From Antarcticibacterium flavum (GTDB lineage Bacteria > Bacteroidota > Bacteroidia > Flavobacteriales > Flavobacteriaceae), in contig NZ_CP040812.1 in the NCBI RefSeq assembly GCF_006159205.1, positions 2,604,001-2,668,000 of the forward strand: a DNA stretch of 64,000 bases, written 5' to 3'. Below are positions 53,801-61,653 of this stretch, in pieces. The translations under genes and the position numbers were made by a program. The notes under the pieces were generated by a model, which saw only the letters and a list, made by a program, of their open reading frames with translations, was not told the DNA's origin and ran no database searches. Within the stretch, counting starts at the first letter, position 1. Each line of letters opens with the position of its first letter.

Positions 53801-55202
53801 AGCAGATATGCTGCGGAAGGCAATGGGTAAGAAGCTGGTAGACCTGCTGGCAAAACTGAAACCTAAATTCATTGATGGCGGGGAAGCAAAGGGTCATCCA
53901 AAGGAGATCCTGGAAAAGATTTGGAAAGACTGGGAGGCCTTTGCATCCTATGCCTTTAACAAGTCTCACTCTACCTGTTACGCCTGGATCGCGTACCAGA
54001 CCGCTTATCTAAAAGCACATTACCCGGCAGAATATATGGCGGCCGTGCTTTCCAATAATATGAATGACATCAAGCAGGTGACTTTCTTTATGGAAGAGTG
54101 CAAGAGAATGAAATTAAACGTTCTGGGGCCAGATGTGAATGAATCCTACTATAAATTCTCTGTAAATAAAGAAAATGCAGTAAGGTTTGGAATGGGGGCA
54201 ATTAAAGGTGTGGGGGCCGGGGCTGTTGCCACGATCGTGGAAAACAGAAAAGGAGATAAAGGTCATTACAAGTCAATCTTTGATATGGCCAAGCGAATAG
54301 ACCTACGGGCTGCAAATAAAAAGGCATTTGAAAACCTTGCGCTGGCAGGAGGATTTGATGCATTTGGGAACCACCGCGCTCAGTATTTCCATGACGAGGG
54401 AGACGGGATCACCTTTTTGGAAAAGGCCATAAAATATGCGGCGAAATTCCAGGAAAGTGAGAATTCCTCGCAGGTAAGTCTTTTCGGTGAAGCAAGTGAT
54501 GTACAAATCCCGGAGCCTGTTGTTCCTCCCTGCGAAGAATGGGGAACGATGGAGAAATTAAAACGAGAAAAGGAAGTGGTGGGGATATATATTTCTGGCC
54601 ACCCTCTGGACGATTTCCAGGCAGAGATCAATTATTTCTGTAATGCAAAAGTTTCAGATTTTAATAATCAGGAGAATTTCGTGAACCGCGAGCTGGCATT
54701 TGGAGGAGTGATTAGTGATGTGCAGCACAGGGTTTCCAAAATGGGAAAGGGCTGGGCGGCTTTTACGGTCGAGGATTACTGGGATTCTTATGAGTTCAGG
54801 ATCTTTGGGGAAGAATATCTCAAATTTCAGCATTTCCTGGTGCCAAATTCCTTTGTGTTCATTAAAGCGCTTGTCAAAGAAGGTTGGACAAATAAGGAGA
54901 CCGGGGCTAAGGGTGATCCAAGGCTTCAGTTCAATAATTTTCAGCTGCTGCATGATGTGATGGATATGTACGCAAGGAAACTAACTATTCAGCTTGATAT
55001 AAACCATCTTGAAGATGGATATATAGATACCTTAAAGGATATAATTAGGGCACATCGCGGAGACCATAATCTTAATTTTGTGGTATATGAAATGAAAGAG
55101 CAAATGAAGGTAAGTATGGCAAGCAGGAAGCAAAAAGTAAAGATCTCACAGCAGTTGCTCAATGCCCTGGAGGATGCCCAGGTGCATTACAAGCTTAATT
55201 AG
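50814..55202 (+). CDS. dnaE: DNA polymerase III alpha subunit with fused N-terminal exonuclease
   Basis: 1462 residues from the ATG giving MYLIFDTETTGLP; a longer frame is rejected. Residues 1-185 are a DnaQ-like DEDDh exonuclease (FDTETTGLP; HNATADVEATTRCFL). A PHP domain follows (HLHNHSQFS), then the polymerase core with GPGRGSAAGSVVAYCL, PDIDIDFDD, and a helix-hairpin-helix and OB-fold end. A replicative polymerase with its own proofreader saves a separate epsilon subunit. I know this fusion as a common Bacteroidetes form. Confidence 0.95.
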   Translation: MYLIFDTETTGLPKRWDAPLTDFDNWPRCIQIAWQLHDDMGNLVENQDFLVQADGFNIPFDAEKIHGISTALANEEGVPLQEVLDKFEKALQQAKYVVGQNVGFDLNIMGAEFLRENRENPLQDFPVLDTCTEKTADLCKLPGGRYGRFKLPTLTELHEILFNEPFAEAHNATADVEATTRCFLELIRKDVFTKEELDVPADYVRNFSEANPQPIKLIGLKHINLKKASAAIRERLKKEQAPEKISTEEIKENMEKMDEVRFSHLHNHSQFSILQSTISIPKLVEAAGKENMPAVALTDHGNMMGAFHFVKEVGNYNKGVRAKNEAALANDEPAVAKELKAILGCEFFVCEDHNDKSRKDNGYQIVLLAKTKKGYHNLAKMASIAYTEGFYYVPRIDRKVIEQYKEDIIVLTGNLYGEVPGKVLNVGENQAEEALLWWKETFGEDLYIELMRHNQEEENRVNDVLVKFAKEHEVKLVATNNTYYCAQEDANAHDILLCVKDGEKQATPIGRGRGYRYGLPNNEYYFKSDAEMKSLFKDLPEAISNIQEVVDKIEPYELARDVLLPAFDIPEEFLVEEDKVDGGKRGENAFLRHLTYEGAKKRYGELTEEITSRLDFELEVIENTGYPGYFLITEDFIRAAREMDVSVGPGRGSAAGSVVAYCLWITNIDPIKYDLLFERFLNPDRVSMPDIDIDFDDEGRSRVMDYVINKYGANQVAQIITYGTMAAKSAIRDTARVLDLPLNEADRISKLIPNMSKLGKIFGVDQKELKKKFRSEDLDKVNELLNIADGDDLEAQTVNQARILEGSVRNTGIHACGVIITPSDITNFVPVALAKDSELYVTQFDNSVVESAGLLKMDFLGLKTLTLIKDTVKIVKGRHDITLDPDSFPLDDEKTYELFQRGETVGIFQYESPGMQKHMKDLKPTVFDDLIAMNALYRPGPMEYIPSFIARKHGNEEIAYDLPEMEEYLQETYGITVYQEQVMLLSQKLAGFSKGEADMLRKAMGKKLVDLLAKLKPKFIDGGEAKGHPKEILEKIWKDWEAFASYAFNKSHSTCYAWIAYQTAYLKAHYPAEYMAAVLSNNMNDIKQVTFFMEECKRMKLNVLGPDVNESYYKFSVNKENAVRFGMGAIKGVGAGAVATIVENRKGDKGHYKSIFDMAKRIDLRAANKKAFENLALAGGFDAFGNHRAQYFHDEGDGITFLEKAIKYAAKFQESENSSQVSLFGEASDVQIPEPVVPPCEEWGTMEKLKREKEVVGIYISGHPLDDFQAEINYFCNAKVSDFNNQENFVNRELAFGGVISDVQHRVSKMGKGWAAFTVEDYWDSYEFRIFGEEYLKFQHFLVPNSFVFIKALVKEGWTNKETGAKGDPRLQFNNFQLLHDVMDMYARKLTIQLDINHLEDGYIDTLKDIIRAHRGDHNLNFVVYEMKEQMKVSMASRKQKVKISQQLLNALEDAQVHYKLN

Positions 55203-55358
55203 GCCGGTCGTCTTTAAGACAGTGCGTAACTGGATTTAAGCCTCCCGGAATAACGGCAGGTAATAGATTTATAGCCAAATCCTATGCTGCAACTGTAAGG
55301 AATGGAATAAAAATTGACTATTTTTACATATTAAACATAACAGAAAAACAAATATATT

Positions 55359-55676
55359 ATGGCTTTAGAGATAACAGATGCTAATTTCGAGGAAACGGTT
55401 TTGAAAAGCGAAAAACCTGTAATGGTAGACTTCTGGGCTGCGTGGTGTGGACCATGTAGAATGGTAGGTCCAATCATTGATGACATTAGCAAAGACTATG
55501 AAGGTAAAGCAGTTGTTGGAAAACTTGATGTTGACGCCAACCAGGAATTTGCCGCTAAATACGGAGTAAGGAATATTCCAACTGTTCTAATTTTCCAAAA
55601 TGGAGAAGTTGTGGGACGCCAGGTAGGTGTTGCTCCTAAGAATACTTATGCAGATGCTCTGGACGCACTATTGTAG
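55359..55676 (+). CDS. trxA: Thioredoxin
   Basis: 105 residues. The active site WCGPC is in VDFWAAWCGPCRM and the cis-proline loop is NIPTV. It reduces disulfides in cytoplasmic proteins and could feed electrons to the arsenate reductase elsewhere in the window. Single-gene unit with a bidirectional terminator. Confidence 0.97.
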   Translation: MALEITDANFEETVLKSEKPVMVDFWAAWCGPCRMVGPIIDDISKDYEGKAVVGKLDVDANQEFAAKYGVRNIPTVLIFQNGEVVGRQVGVAPKNTYADALDALL

Positions 55677-55693
55677 TCCTTTTTAATAAAAAC

Positions 55694-55737
55694 AAACAGG
55701 CCCGGGAATTATATTCACCGGGCCTGTTTGTTTTCTC
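55694..55737. terminator. Bidirectional terminator between trxA and the response regulator
   Basis: AAACAGGCCCGG pairs perfectly with CCGGGCCTGTTT around a 12-base loop, with T-rich DNA after it and A-rich DNA before it. Confidence 0.92.
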
Positions 55738-55742
55738 CTTTT

Positions 55743-56090
55743 TTAGGCGAGCTGCCTTTCTATTCTTACCACTAAATCGTCCACATCAAATGGTTTGGCT
55801 ATAAAGTCATTGGCTCCTTCCAAACTGCTTATATGAGCGTGTGCAGACATTAAGACTACAGGGATGTTGCGTGTGGAGGAGGCATCCTTGAGTTGCTTAC
55901 AAATATCCAGCCCGTTCCCATCTGGCAACATTATATCCAGCAGGAATAGATCAGGTTTTTTATCAGGCTGTCTGTTTTCGAAAGCCCTTGCCGTTGGGAA
56001 GGTCTGCACAGCATAATCATTGCTCATTAGCAGGAACTCCAGGAGTTCCCTTATTCCGTCGTCATCTTCTACTATAAATATCTCTTTCAT
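55743..56090 (-). CDS. Single-domain CheY-like response regulator
   Basis: 115 residues, receiver only. The acid pair EDDDG, the phospho-acceptor Asp in LFLLDIMLPDGNGL, the conserved VVLMSAHA segment and the DFIAKPFD lysine are all present. There is no DNA-binding output, so it acts by protein contact. It starts 32 bp after the PAS-GAF kinase stop, in one operon, and is the likely phosphate acceptor of that kinase. Confidence 0.94.
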   Translation of the reverse strand: MKEIFIVEDDDGIRELLEFLLMSNDYAVQTFPTARAFENRQPDKKPDLFLLDIMLPDGNGLDICKQLKDASSTRNIPVVLMSAHAHISSLEGANDFIAKPFDVDDLVVRIERQLA

Positions 56091-56122
56091 TTTAAATTCG
56101 CATTGTTACAGTTTAGAACTGC

Positions 56123-58513
56123 CTATGAGGGATTCATCTTTGTTGTTTTCTTCTTCTTTTGGAGAAGGGGTAAAGTGATAATAAATTCTGAACCTTTGCC
56201 ATAATCACTTAAAACTTCTATGTAACCTTTGTGTCTGTCTATTATTTGTTTGGTGATGTATAATCCCAGTCCAAGCCCGTTTATACCCTTTGTTGTCTCT
56301 GCCCTGTAAAAACGGGTAAACAATTCTTTTTGCTGTTCCGGGGTTAAGCCTATTCCTTCATCCCTAACCTTAATTTTTGCAAGTTTTTTATCAATCTTGA
56401 GATCAAGATAAATGCAATTTGCTCCCGGGGAATATTTAATGGCATTGGTCATAATATTTAGAATCGCCTGTTCTATCCGTTGTTTGTCACCCTTTATTAT
56501 AACCGGGAGCTCCCCCAGGTTGCTCTCTACTTTGTGAGTGTGTATTGAATATCCAAAGGTTTCAATGATTTCCAGCAAGAGCTCCCTAAGATCGAAGTTC
56601 TCCAGGTTAAAATCCAGTTTTCCTTTCTCGATCCTTGACATATTCAGGATATCTTCAACCAAAGTATTGAGTTTATCTACCTGGTGGAGGGCTTTGTTCA
56701 CGAATAGTGTTGGCGTATTTCCTATCTCCAGTTTTGAAAGTACCTGCAAATATCCTTTGATCGTAGTAAGAGGTGTTTTTAGTTCATGGCTAGCCAGGGC
56801 AATAAACTCATCCTTTTTATCACTAAGGGATTTAACCTGCTCAAATAATCGTGAATTATCAAGAGAGACTGCAGCCTGTGCTGCAATGTTCACCACCAGT
56901 TCCTCGTGCTCTTCATTGAACCTTTCTTTTTCAGGATGCCCGTATAGCAATCCACCAATGACCTCCCCGGTCTTAGAAACCACGGGTACTGCCATATAGC
57001 TGCTTACATCAAAATGTCCGGACGGCAGTCCCTGGTGCGGTGTATTCTTCCCATACGCATTGTGCTGCCGTATATCATCCAGGCGCACCACTTTCTTTTC
57101 TACAAAAGTAGGAATGAACATATCTGTATGGCGAGGCATTGCCAGGCTTTTGATAGCTTCTTTTGGAACCCCTGAAATTGTAAAAAGCCTGAAACCTTTA
57201 CCTTTCTCATCCTTACTATTATAGAAGAAAGCTCCAAAAGCTGCGCCGGTTAATTTTGTGGTAACATCAGTTACGCGTTGCAGGATACCTTTAAGATCAA
57301 GATTTTCAGAGATGCTTTTTCCTACCGTATTTAATACTTCAAGACTGCGGGTGTATTTAGCAAGGGTTTCCTGTGCCTGTACCTGCATAGTTATATCACG
57401 GGCTACTTTTGAGGCTCCAATGATCCTCCCCTTGCCATCTTTAATAGGGGAGACAGAAAGTGAAATATTAATTAATTTCCCGGTTTTACTTTTTCGCACC
57501 GTTTCAAAGTGGTCTACTTTTTCACCCCGGCGTAATTTATTAAGAATAAGCTCTGCTTCCTGCTGGCGGTCCTCGGGTATTAATAATTTAATCGATTTTC
57601 CAACGGCTTCAGTCTCGGTATAACCAAACATAATTTCAGCCCCACGGTTCCAGCTCATAATAATACCGTTGAGGTTTTTGCTGATGATTGCATCGTCTGA
57701 TGATTCTACAATGGCTGAAAGTATTGCCTGTTTTTCTTCAATTTTTATCCTTTCAGAAATATTGCGGGCAACTTTGGAGGCTCCCACTACCTCTCCGTGG
57801 GCATTCTTTACCGGGGAAACTGTTACAGATATTGGAATTTCCCTCCCTGTTTTATCGAGCCTTATGGTCTCTATGTGGTCTACTCTTATGCCGTTCCTAA
57901 TATTATTTAGAATATCCTTTTCCTCCTCCTGCCTGTTTTCGGGAATTAAGCGAAGGATAGATTGACCAATGATCTCCTCCTCCGTATAACCAAAAATTCG
58001 CTCTGCTCCTGCATTCCAGCTTGTTATTATTCCATTGAGGTCTTTGCTTACAATAGCATCTTCAGACGATTCAATGATGGCAGAAAGTGTTGCCTGTTTA
58101 ATATGGTCCTTTTCCTGTCGACTTATATCAATAAGGGAAAAGGCGGCACCACAAACCTTTCCGAATTCATTACATCGCCGCTGTGCAAATACCAGGACGT
58201 TCTTATAGGTCCCATCTGGCCTTTCTATACGAACTTCTGTTGATGGGGAGTGATTGGTTTCATTTATTGCTTTGAGGGCGGGAAAATCTTCAAAATCCAT
58301 AGGTGTACCATCTGGGAAAAAAAGTTTCCACGATCCACACCACTTGTCTTTTCCCAGGACAGGTTTTCTACCCCAAATTTTTGCCGCTGCTGGATTATAA
58401 TAAGTGATCACCCCAAGTTCGTTACAGGTGTAAAAAGCAACAGGAGCGCTTTCCAGAAGATGCTCAAGATCTAAAGGAGAGGTCCCCGGGGATGGTTGCG
58501 AATTAAATTCCAT
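56123..58513 (-). CDS. PAS-PAS-PAS-GAF sensor histidine kinase
   Basis: 796 residues, no membrane helix, so probably cytoplasmic. Order: PAS 1 (about 15-135), PAS 2 (about 145-260), PAS 3 (about 268-385), GAF (about 405-560), HisKA with His576 in ASHELKTPLTT, ATPase with RDEGIGLTPEQ and GLGLYITKQI. PAS 2 and PAS 3 are near-duplicates (SSEDAIVSKDLNGII versus SSDDAIISKNLNGII). Signal unknown. The CheY-like gene follows in the operon. Confidence 0.93.
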   Translation of the reverse strand: MEFNSQPSPGTSPLDLEHLLESAPVAFYTCNELGVITYYNPAAAKIWGRKPVLGKDKWCGSWKLFFPDGTPMDFEDFPALKAINETNHSPSTEVRIERPDGTYKNVLVFAQRRCNEFGKVCGAAFSLIDISRQEKDHIKQATLSAIIESSEDAIVSKDLNGIITSWNAGAERIFGYTEEEIIGQSILRLIPENRQEEEKDILNNIRNGIRVDHIETIRLDKTGREIPISVTVSPVKNAHGEVVGASKVARNISERIKIEEKQAILSAIVESSDDAIISKNLNGIIMSWNRGAEIMFGYTETEAVGKSIKLLIPEDRQQEAELILNKLRRGEKVDHFETVRKSKTGKLINISLSVSPIKDGKGRIIGASKVARDITMQVQAQETLAKYTRSLEVLNTVGKSISENLDLKGILQRVTDVTTKLTGAAFGAFFYNSKDEKGKGFRLFTISGVPKEAIKSLAMPRHTDMFIPTFVEKKVVRLDDIRQHNAYGKNTPHQGLPSGHFDVSSYMAVPVVSKTGEVIGGLLYGHPEKERFNEEHEELVVNIAAQAAVSLDNSRLFEQVKSLSDKKDEFIALASHELKTPLTTIKGYLQVLSKLEIGNTPTLFVNKALHQVDKLNTLVEDILNMSRIEKGKLDFNLENFDLRELLLEIIETFGYSIHTHKVESNLGELPVIIKGDKQRIEQAILNIMTNAIKYSPGANCIYLDLKIDKKLAKIKVRDEGIGLTPEQQKELFTRFYRAETTKGINGLGLGLYITKQIIDRHKGYIEVLSDYGKGSEFIITLPLLQKKKKTTKMNPS

Positions 58514-58828
58514 ACTCTTTTAGTTAAATAGATCGCCTGGTTAAAGGCCTGCTTTTCCCGGAAGCGTGGGGTTATTGAAAGGTAAATATAAACCCAATGA
58601 TCAAAAATCCTCCCTTTCCTATAAAATCTTATAATCTCTTTAACATCTACTGCTTGAGATTCTACTAATTCCGTTTTGGATACGCGGTTTCAGCAATCAT
58701 ATGAAAATATTATTGCTATTGTAAACAGGCCCAATAAAAACGCTGGAATAGCTGCTTTTAAAAAGCTAATTTTTAAGGGGCTTTTTCACTTCAGAATCTT
58801 TAATTTAGTAAACTACGGTAAAAGCGAT
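58514..58828. other. Divergent intergenic region, kinase versus DUF58 gene
   Basis: No supported gene. A longer DUF58 reading frame from a TTG at 58676 would add 51 residues without family similarity, so I treat this as non-coding. Confidence 0.45.
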
Positions 58829-59758
58829 ATGGACTTACAAGAGGAAATACACCGGGCAGGAGGATTTGCCAATCTGGAATTACTGGCCAAACAGGTAGTG
58901 GAAGGTTTTATTTCCGGGATGCATAAGAGTCCGTTCCACGGTTTTTCTGCAGAGTTTGCAGAACATAAGATCTATAATAACGGGGAAAGTACCCGTCATA
59001 TTGACTGGAAACTATTTGCCAGGACAGATAGGTTGTATACCAGGCGATATGAAGAGGAGACGAATTTGAGATGTCATATGGTGATAGATAATTCTTCTTC
59101 GATGCATTATCCACCCGTAAAACATCTGGAGCATCATAATCTCAATAAAATAGGATTTTCAGTATTGGCAGCAGCTTCAATAATGGAAATACTTAAAAAA
59201 CAGCGGGATGCTGTAGGTTTAAGTGTATACAGTGATACATATGAATTCTATGCACCCGAAAAGGGAAGCGAACGGCATCATCAAATGTTGCTTGGCCAAC
59301 TAAACCAAATTGTGGCAGGGGAGCCTGGGACAAAAGCCACCGATAGTTTTACATATCTGCATCAAATTGCTGAAAAACTTAAGCGAAGGTCCCTGGTGTT
59401 TTTATTTACTGATATGTTCCAGGCAGATAAGGAAGAGAAGGAGTTGTTTGAGGCGCTGAAGCATTTGAAGTACAATAAGCACGAGGTTGTTTTATTTCAT
59501 GTACTGGATAAGCAAAAGGAATTGAACTTTGATTTTGATAATGCTCCCAGGCGCTTTACCGATGTAGAGACAGGTGAGCATATTGATCTATATGCCGAAA
59601 ACTTCAGGGAAAATTATACGACCGCTGTTGCCGGGTATTTTAATGCACTCAAGTTACAATGTGCCAGGTACCGCATTAAGTATGTGCAGGCCGATGTTAG
59701 GGGGGATTTCAAGAAGATCCTTACAACTTACCTGGTGGAGCGGCAGAAATTTGGCTAA
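58829..59758 (+). CDS. DUF58 domain protein (VWA-like)
   Basis: 309 residues from the ATG giving MDLQEEIHRAGGFANLELLAK, the usual family start. The DUF58 core is seen in GESTRHIDWKLFARTDRLYTRRYEEETN, followed by a von Willebrand factor A-like region with a DNSSSM metal site. Such proteins usually sit with a MoxR ATPase and VWA membrane proteins; none is adjacent here. It probably acts in protein complex assembly or envelope stress, by analogy only. Confidence 0.9.
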   Translation: MDLQEEIHRAGGFANLELLAKQVVEGFISGMHKSPFHGFSAEFAEHKIYNNGESTRHIDWKLFARTDRLYTRRYEEETNLRCHMVIDNSSSMHYPPVKHLEHHNLNKIGFSVLAAASIMEILKKQRDAVGLSVYSDTYEFYAPEKGSERHHQMLLGQLNQIVAGEPGTKATDSFTYLHQIAEKLKRRSLVFLFTDMFQADKEEKELFEALKHLKYNKHEVVLFHVLDKQKELNFDFDNAPRRFTDVETGEHIDLYAENFRENYTTAVAGYFNALKLQCARYRIKYVQADVRGDFKKILTTYLVERQKFG

Positions 59759-59891
59759 ACCCGGAAGTTTTTAAATAGAATTCAGGGAGGATTTTATAAA
59801 ATTGAAAAAAAAGATTTGATCCTAGTTGGTTGAGAAACAATTTTTTGCCCACTGTCCCGGGGGAAACTGAAAATAAAATTGAAAAAAATGT

Positions 59892-59921
59892 TTGCGTAAT
59901 GTAAAAACTGCTGTATATTTG
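59892..59921 (+). promoter_or_regulatory. Bacteroidetes-type promoter of tRNA-Asp
   Basis: TTG (59892-59894) and TATATTTG (59914-59921) are separated by 19 bp, close to the ideal consensus, and lie 18 bp before the tRNA. Confidence 0.82.
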
Positions 59922-59939
59922 CCCTCGCAATCAAGCAAC

Positions 59940-60013
59940 GGTCTGGTAGTTCAGTTGGTTAGAATACCTGCCTGTCACGCAGGGGGTCGCGAGTTCGAGT
60001 CTCGTCCAGACCG
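59940..60013 (+). tRNA. tRNA-Asp (anticodon GTC)
   Basis: 74 nt cloverleaf: acceptor arm GGTCTGG/CCAGACC with discriminator G, D arm with GTTCAGTTGGTTAGA, anticodon arm CCTGC-CTGTCAC-GCAGG giving GTC, and T arm with TTCGAGT. No CCA is encoded. A mobile element begins directly after its 3' end. Confidence 0.97.
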
Positions 60014-60038
60014 CTTATTACATAGCAAAATTACACTA

Positions 60039-60074
60039 AAAGCCTCTAAATCAATGATTTAGAGGCTTTTTAAT
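60039..60074 (+). terminator. Terminator after tRNA-Asp
   Basis: AAGCCTCTAAAT pairs with ATTTAGAGGCTT around a short loop, followed by T-rich DNA. Confidence 0.8.
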
Positions 60075-60122
60075 TTTATTTAATGTCAAAAAATGGCATT
60101 TAAATGTAAGTATTTGGTGCTC

Positions 60123-60165
60123 AATTCGGTGCGTCTTTTTAGCTTTAAAAAAGACGCACCGAATT
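60123..60165. repeat. 18-bp perfect inverted repeat before the integrase gene
   Basis: AATTCGGTGCGTCTTTTT (60123-60140) is repeated in reverse at 60148-60165 with a 7-bp spacer. The core AAAAGACGCACC recurs once more at 60253-60264, just before the integrase ATG. Likely integrase arm-type or autoregulatory sites. Confidence 0.8.
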
Positions 60166-60232
60166 TCTCGTAAAGTAGTGTTAATAAAGGCGTAGCAAAG
60201 ATCCTTTAACACTTTTCAACCCCCTCTTTTTG

Positions 60233-60245
60233 TACCTTATAGGTA
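60233..60245. promoter_or_regulatory. Small palindrome in the integrase leader
   Basis: TACCT-TAT-AGGTA is a perfect palindrome 20 bp before the integrase ATG. Confidence 0.4.
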
Positions 60246-60265
60246 AGTTTTTAAAAGACGCACCT

Positions 60266-61495
60266 ATGGCAACTTTATTAAGCATTTTATTTTTTCCTAA
60301 AAAAGGAAGGTCCACTTCCTCAGGATCCGCTGTATTATATACCAGAATTACTTATAAAGGTAAACGGGCGGAGTTCAGTACGAGCCGCAAAATTGATCTT
60401 CAAGTGTGGAATAGCAAAAGCGGAAAGGCCCGAGGGACATCAGAAGAAGCCCGGTCTGTTAATAGATTTCTTGAAACTATTCGCGCTTCTTTATATGAGG
60501 TGCATGATAGACTTCTCCGGGAGGATCGACCTATTTCGGCAACTGCTATTAAAGATATCTATTTAGGCAAAGAGGAGAAGCAGTATATGTTGCTGGAGAT
60601 CTTTCAGGATCACAATGATCAAATGAAAAGTTTGATAGGAAAAGGATTTACGAAAGGAACCTTACAGAGGTATAATGCATGTAAGCAGCATATTGAAGAT
60701 TATCTCGCGTTCCGGGGCAAGGGAAAAGATATTCCTGTAGTGGATGTGGATCACAAATTTATTACGGGCTTTGATCATTATTTAAGGTCAGAGAAAGATT
60801 GTGCGCATAATACTGCTCAAAAGTATATCGTTAATTTCAAAAAGATCATTCGTATAGCTCATGCCAATCAGTGGATCCAAAAAGATCCTTTTTTTCACTG
60901 GAAGGGTAGCTGGAAATCTTCAGAACGTGAATTTCTTACTGATCTTGAGCTGCAGGAAATGGCTGAGAAGGATTTTGATATTCCCCGCCTGGAATTAGTG
61001 AGGGATATTTTCTTATTCTGTTGTTATACCGGATTGGCATTTGCTGATGTAAAGAAACTTTCTTCAGAGGATATTGTCATTAATATAAGCGGTAAGAAAT
61101 GGATCAAAACCAAAAGACAGAAAACTAAAAGCTTAAGCAGTATTCCTTTGCTGGAGCTTCCGGAGGCAATACTCCAAAAATATGCCGATCATCCCCATGT
61201 TACATCCGGTAAAGGAGTGCTGCCGGTGTTGACAAACCAAAAGTCCAATTCATATTTAAAGGAAATAGCAGATGTTTGCGGCATCAAAAAGAACCTCACC
61301 ACTCATTTAGCCCGGCACACTTTTGCCACTACTGTAACGCTTTCTAAAGGTGTACCTATAGAAAGCGTGGGGAAGATGCTTGGGCATAGGTCTCTTAAAA
61401 CCACCCAAATTTACGCCAAGGTGCTGGATGAGAAGGTGGGGAGGGATATGGAAATTTTGCAACAGCAAAATAAGGTTGTGGAGGGCATGAAATAA
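60266..61495 (+). CDS. Tyrosine recombinase (integrase) of a Bacteroidetes mobile element
   Basis: 409 residues from the ATG giving MATLLSILFFPKK; a start upstream would read through the repeat core. An arm-binding domain (about 1-95), a SAM-like core-binding domain (about 110-200) and a catalytic domain. Catalytic residues: HLARHTFATTV (H-x-x-R) and the tyrosine in TTQIYAKVL; CYTGLAFADV stands at the first box, where some family members lack the usual arginine, as in other Bacteroidetes elements. It integrates circular DNA at attachment sites, here presumably the tRNA-Asp end. Confidence 0.93.
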   Translation: MATLLSILFFPKKGRSTSSGSAVLYTRITYKGKRAEFSTSRKIDLQVWNSKSGKARGTSEEARSVNRFLETIRASLYEVHDRLLREDRPISATAIKDIYLGKEEKQYMLLEIFQDHNDQMKSLIGKGFTKGTLQRYNACKQHIEDYLAFRGKGKDIPVVDVDHKFITGFDHYLRSEKDCAHNTAQKYIVNFKKIIRIAHANQWIQKDPFFHWKGSWKSSEREFLTDLELQEMAEKDFDIPRLELVRDIFLFCCYTGLAFADVKKLSSEDIVINISGKKWIKTKRQKTKSLSSIPLLELPEAILQKYADHPHVTSGKGVLPVLTNQKSNSYLKEIADVCGIKKNLTTHLARHTFATTVTLSKGVPIESVGKMLGHRSLKTTQIYAKVLDEKVGRDMEILQQQNKVVEGMK

Positions 61496-61550
61496 GAAAA
61501 ACTTAATAATAAGTAGAAGCCCATTCTTTTGCCAATTAAAAAACAGAGTA

Positions 61551-61565
61551 AAAAACGCGCACCTA
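61551..61565. repeat. Degenerate copy of the integrase-leader motif
   Basis: AAAAACGCGCACCTA resembles AAAAGACGCACCTA at 60253-60266 and lies 56 bp after the integrase stop. It may be a further recombinase site. Confidence 0.35.
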
Positions 61566-61579
61566 CCAAAAAACTCTTT

Positions 61580-61610
61580 ATGAGCTATAAAAATCATTTT
61601 TATAGCTCAT
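61580..61610. promoter_or_regulatory. First palindrome of the fic operator region
   Basis: ATGAGCTATAAAAA (61580-61593) is perfectly repeated in reverse at 61597-61610 around TCA. It shares the core AGCTATAAA with the next palindrome. Confidence 0.7.
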
Positions 61611-61626
61611 TTATTGTGTGTATATT

Positions 61627-61653
61627 GGGCTATAAATTTTAATTAATAGCCCA
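61627..61653. promoter_or_regulatory. Second palindrome, touching the fic start codon
   Basis: TGGGCTAT (61627-61634) and ATAGCCCA (61646-61653) form an inverted repeat overlapping a -7-like TATATTGG at 61621-61628 and ending at the A of the ATG. A repressor here would block the promoter. Confidence 0.6.
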
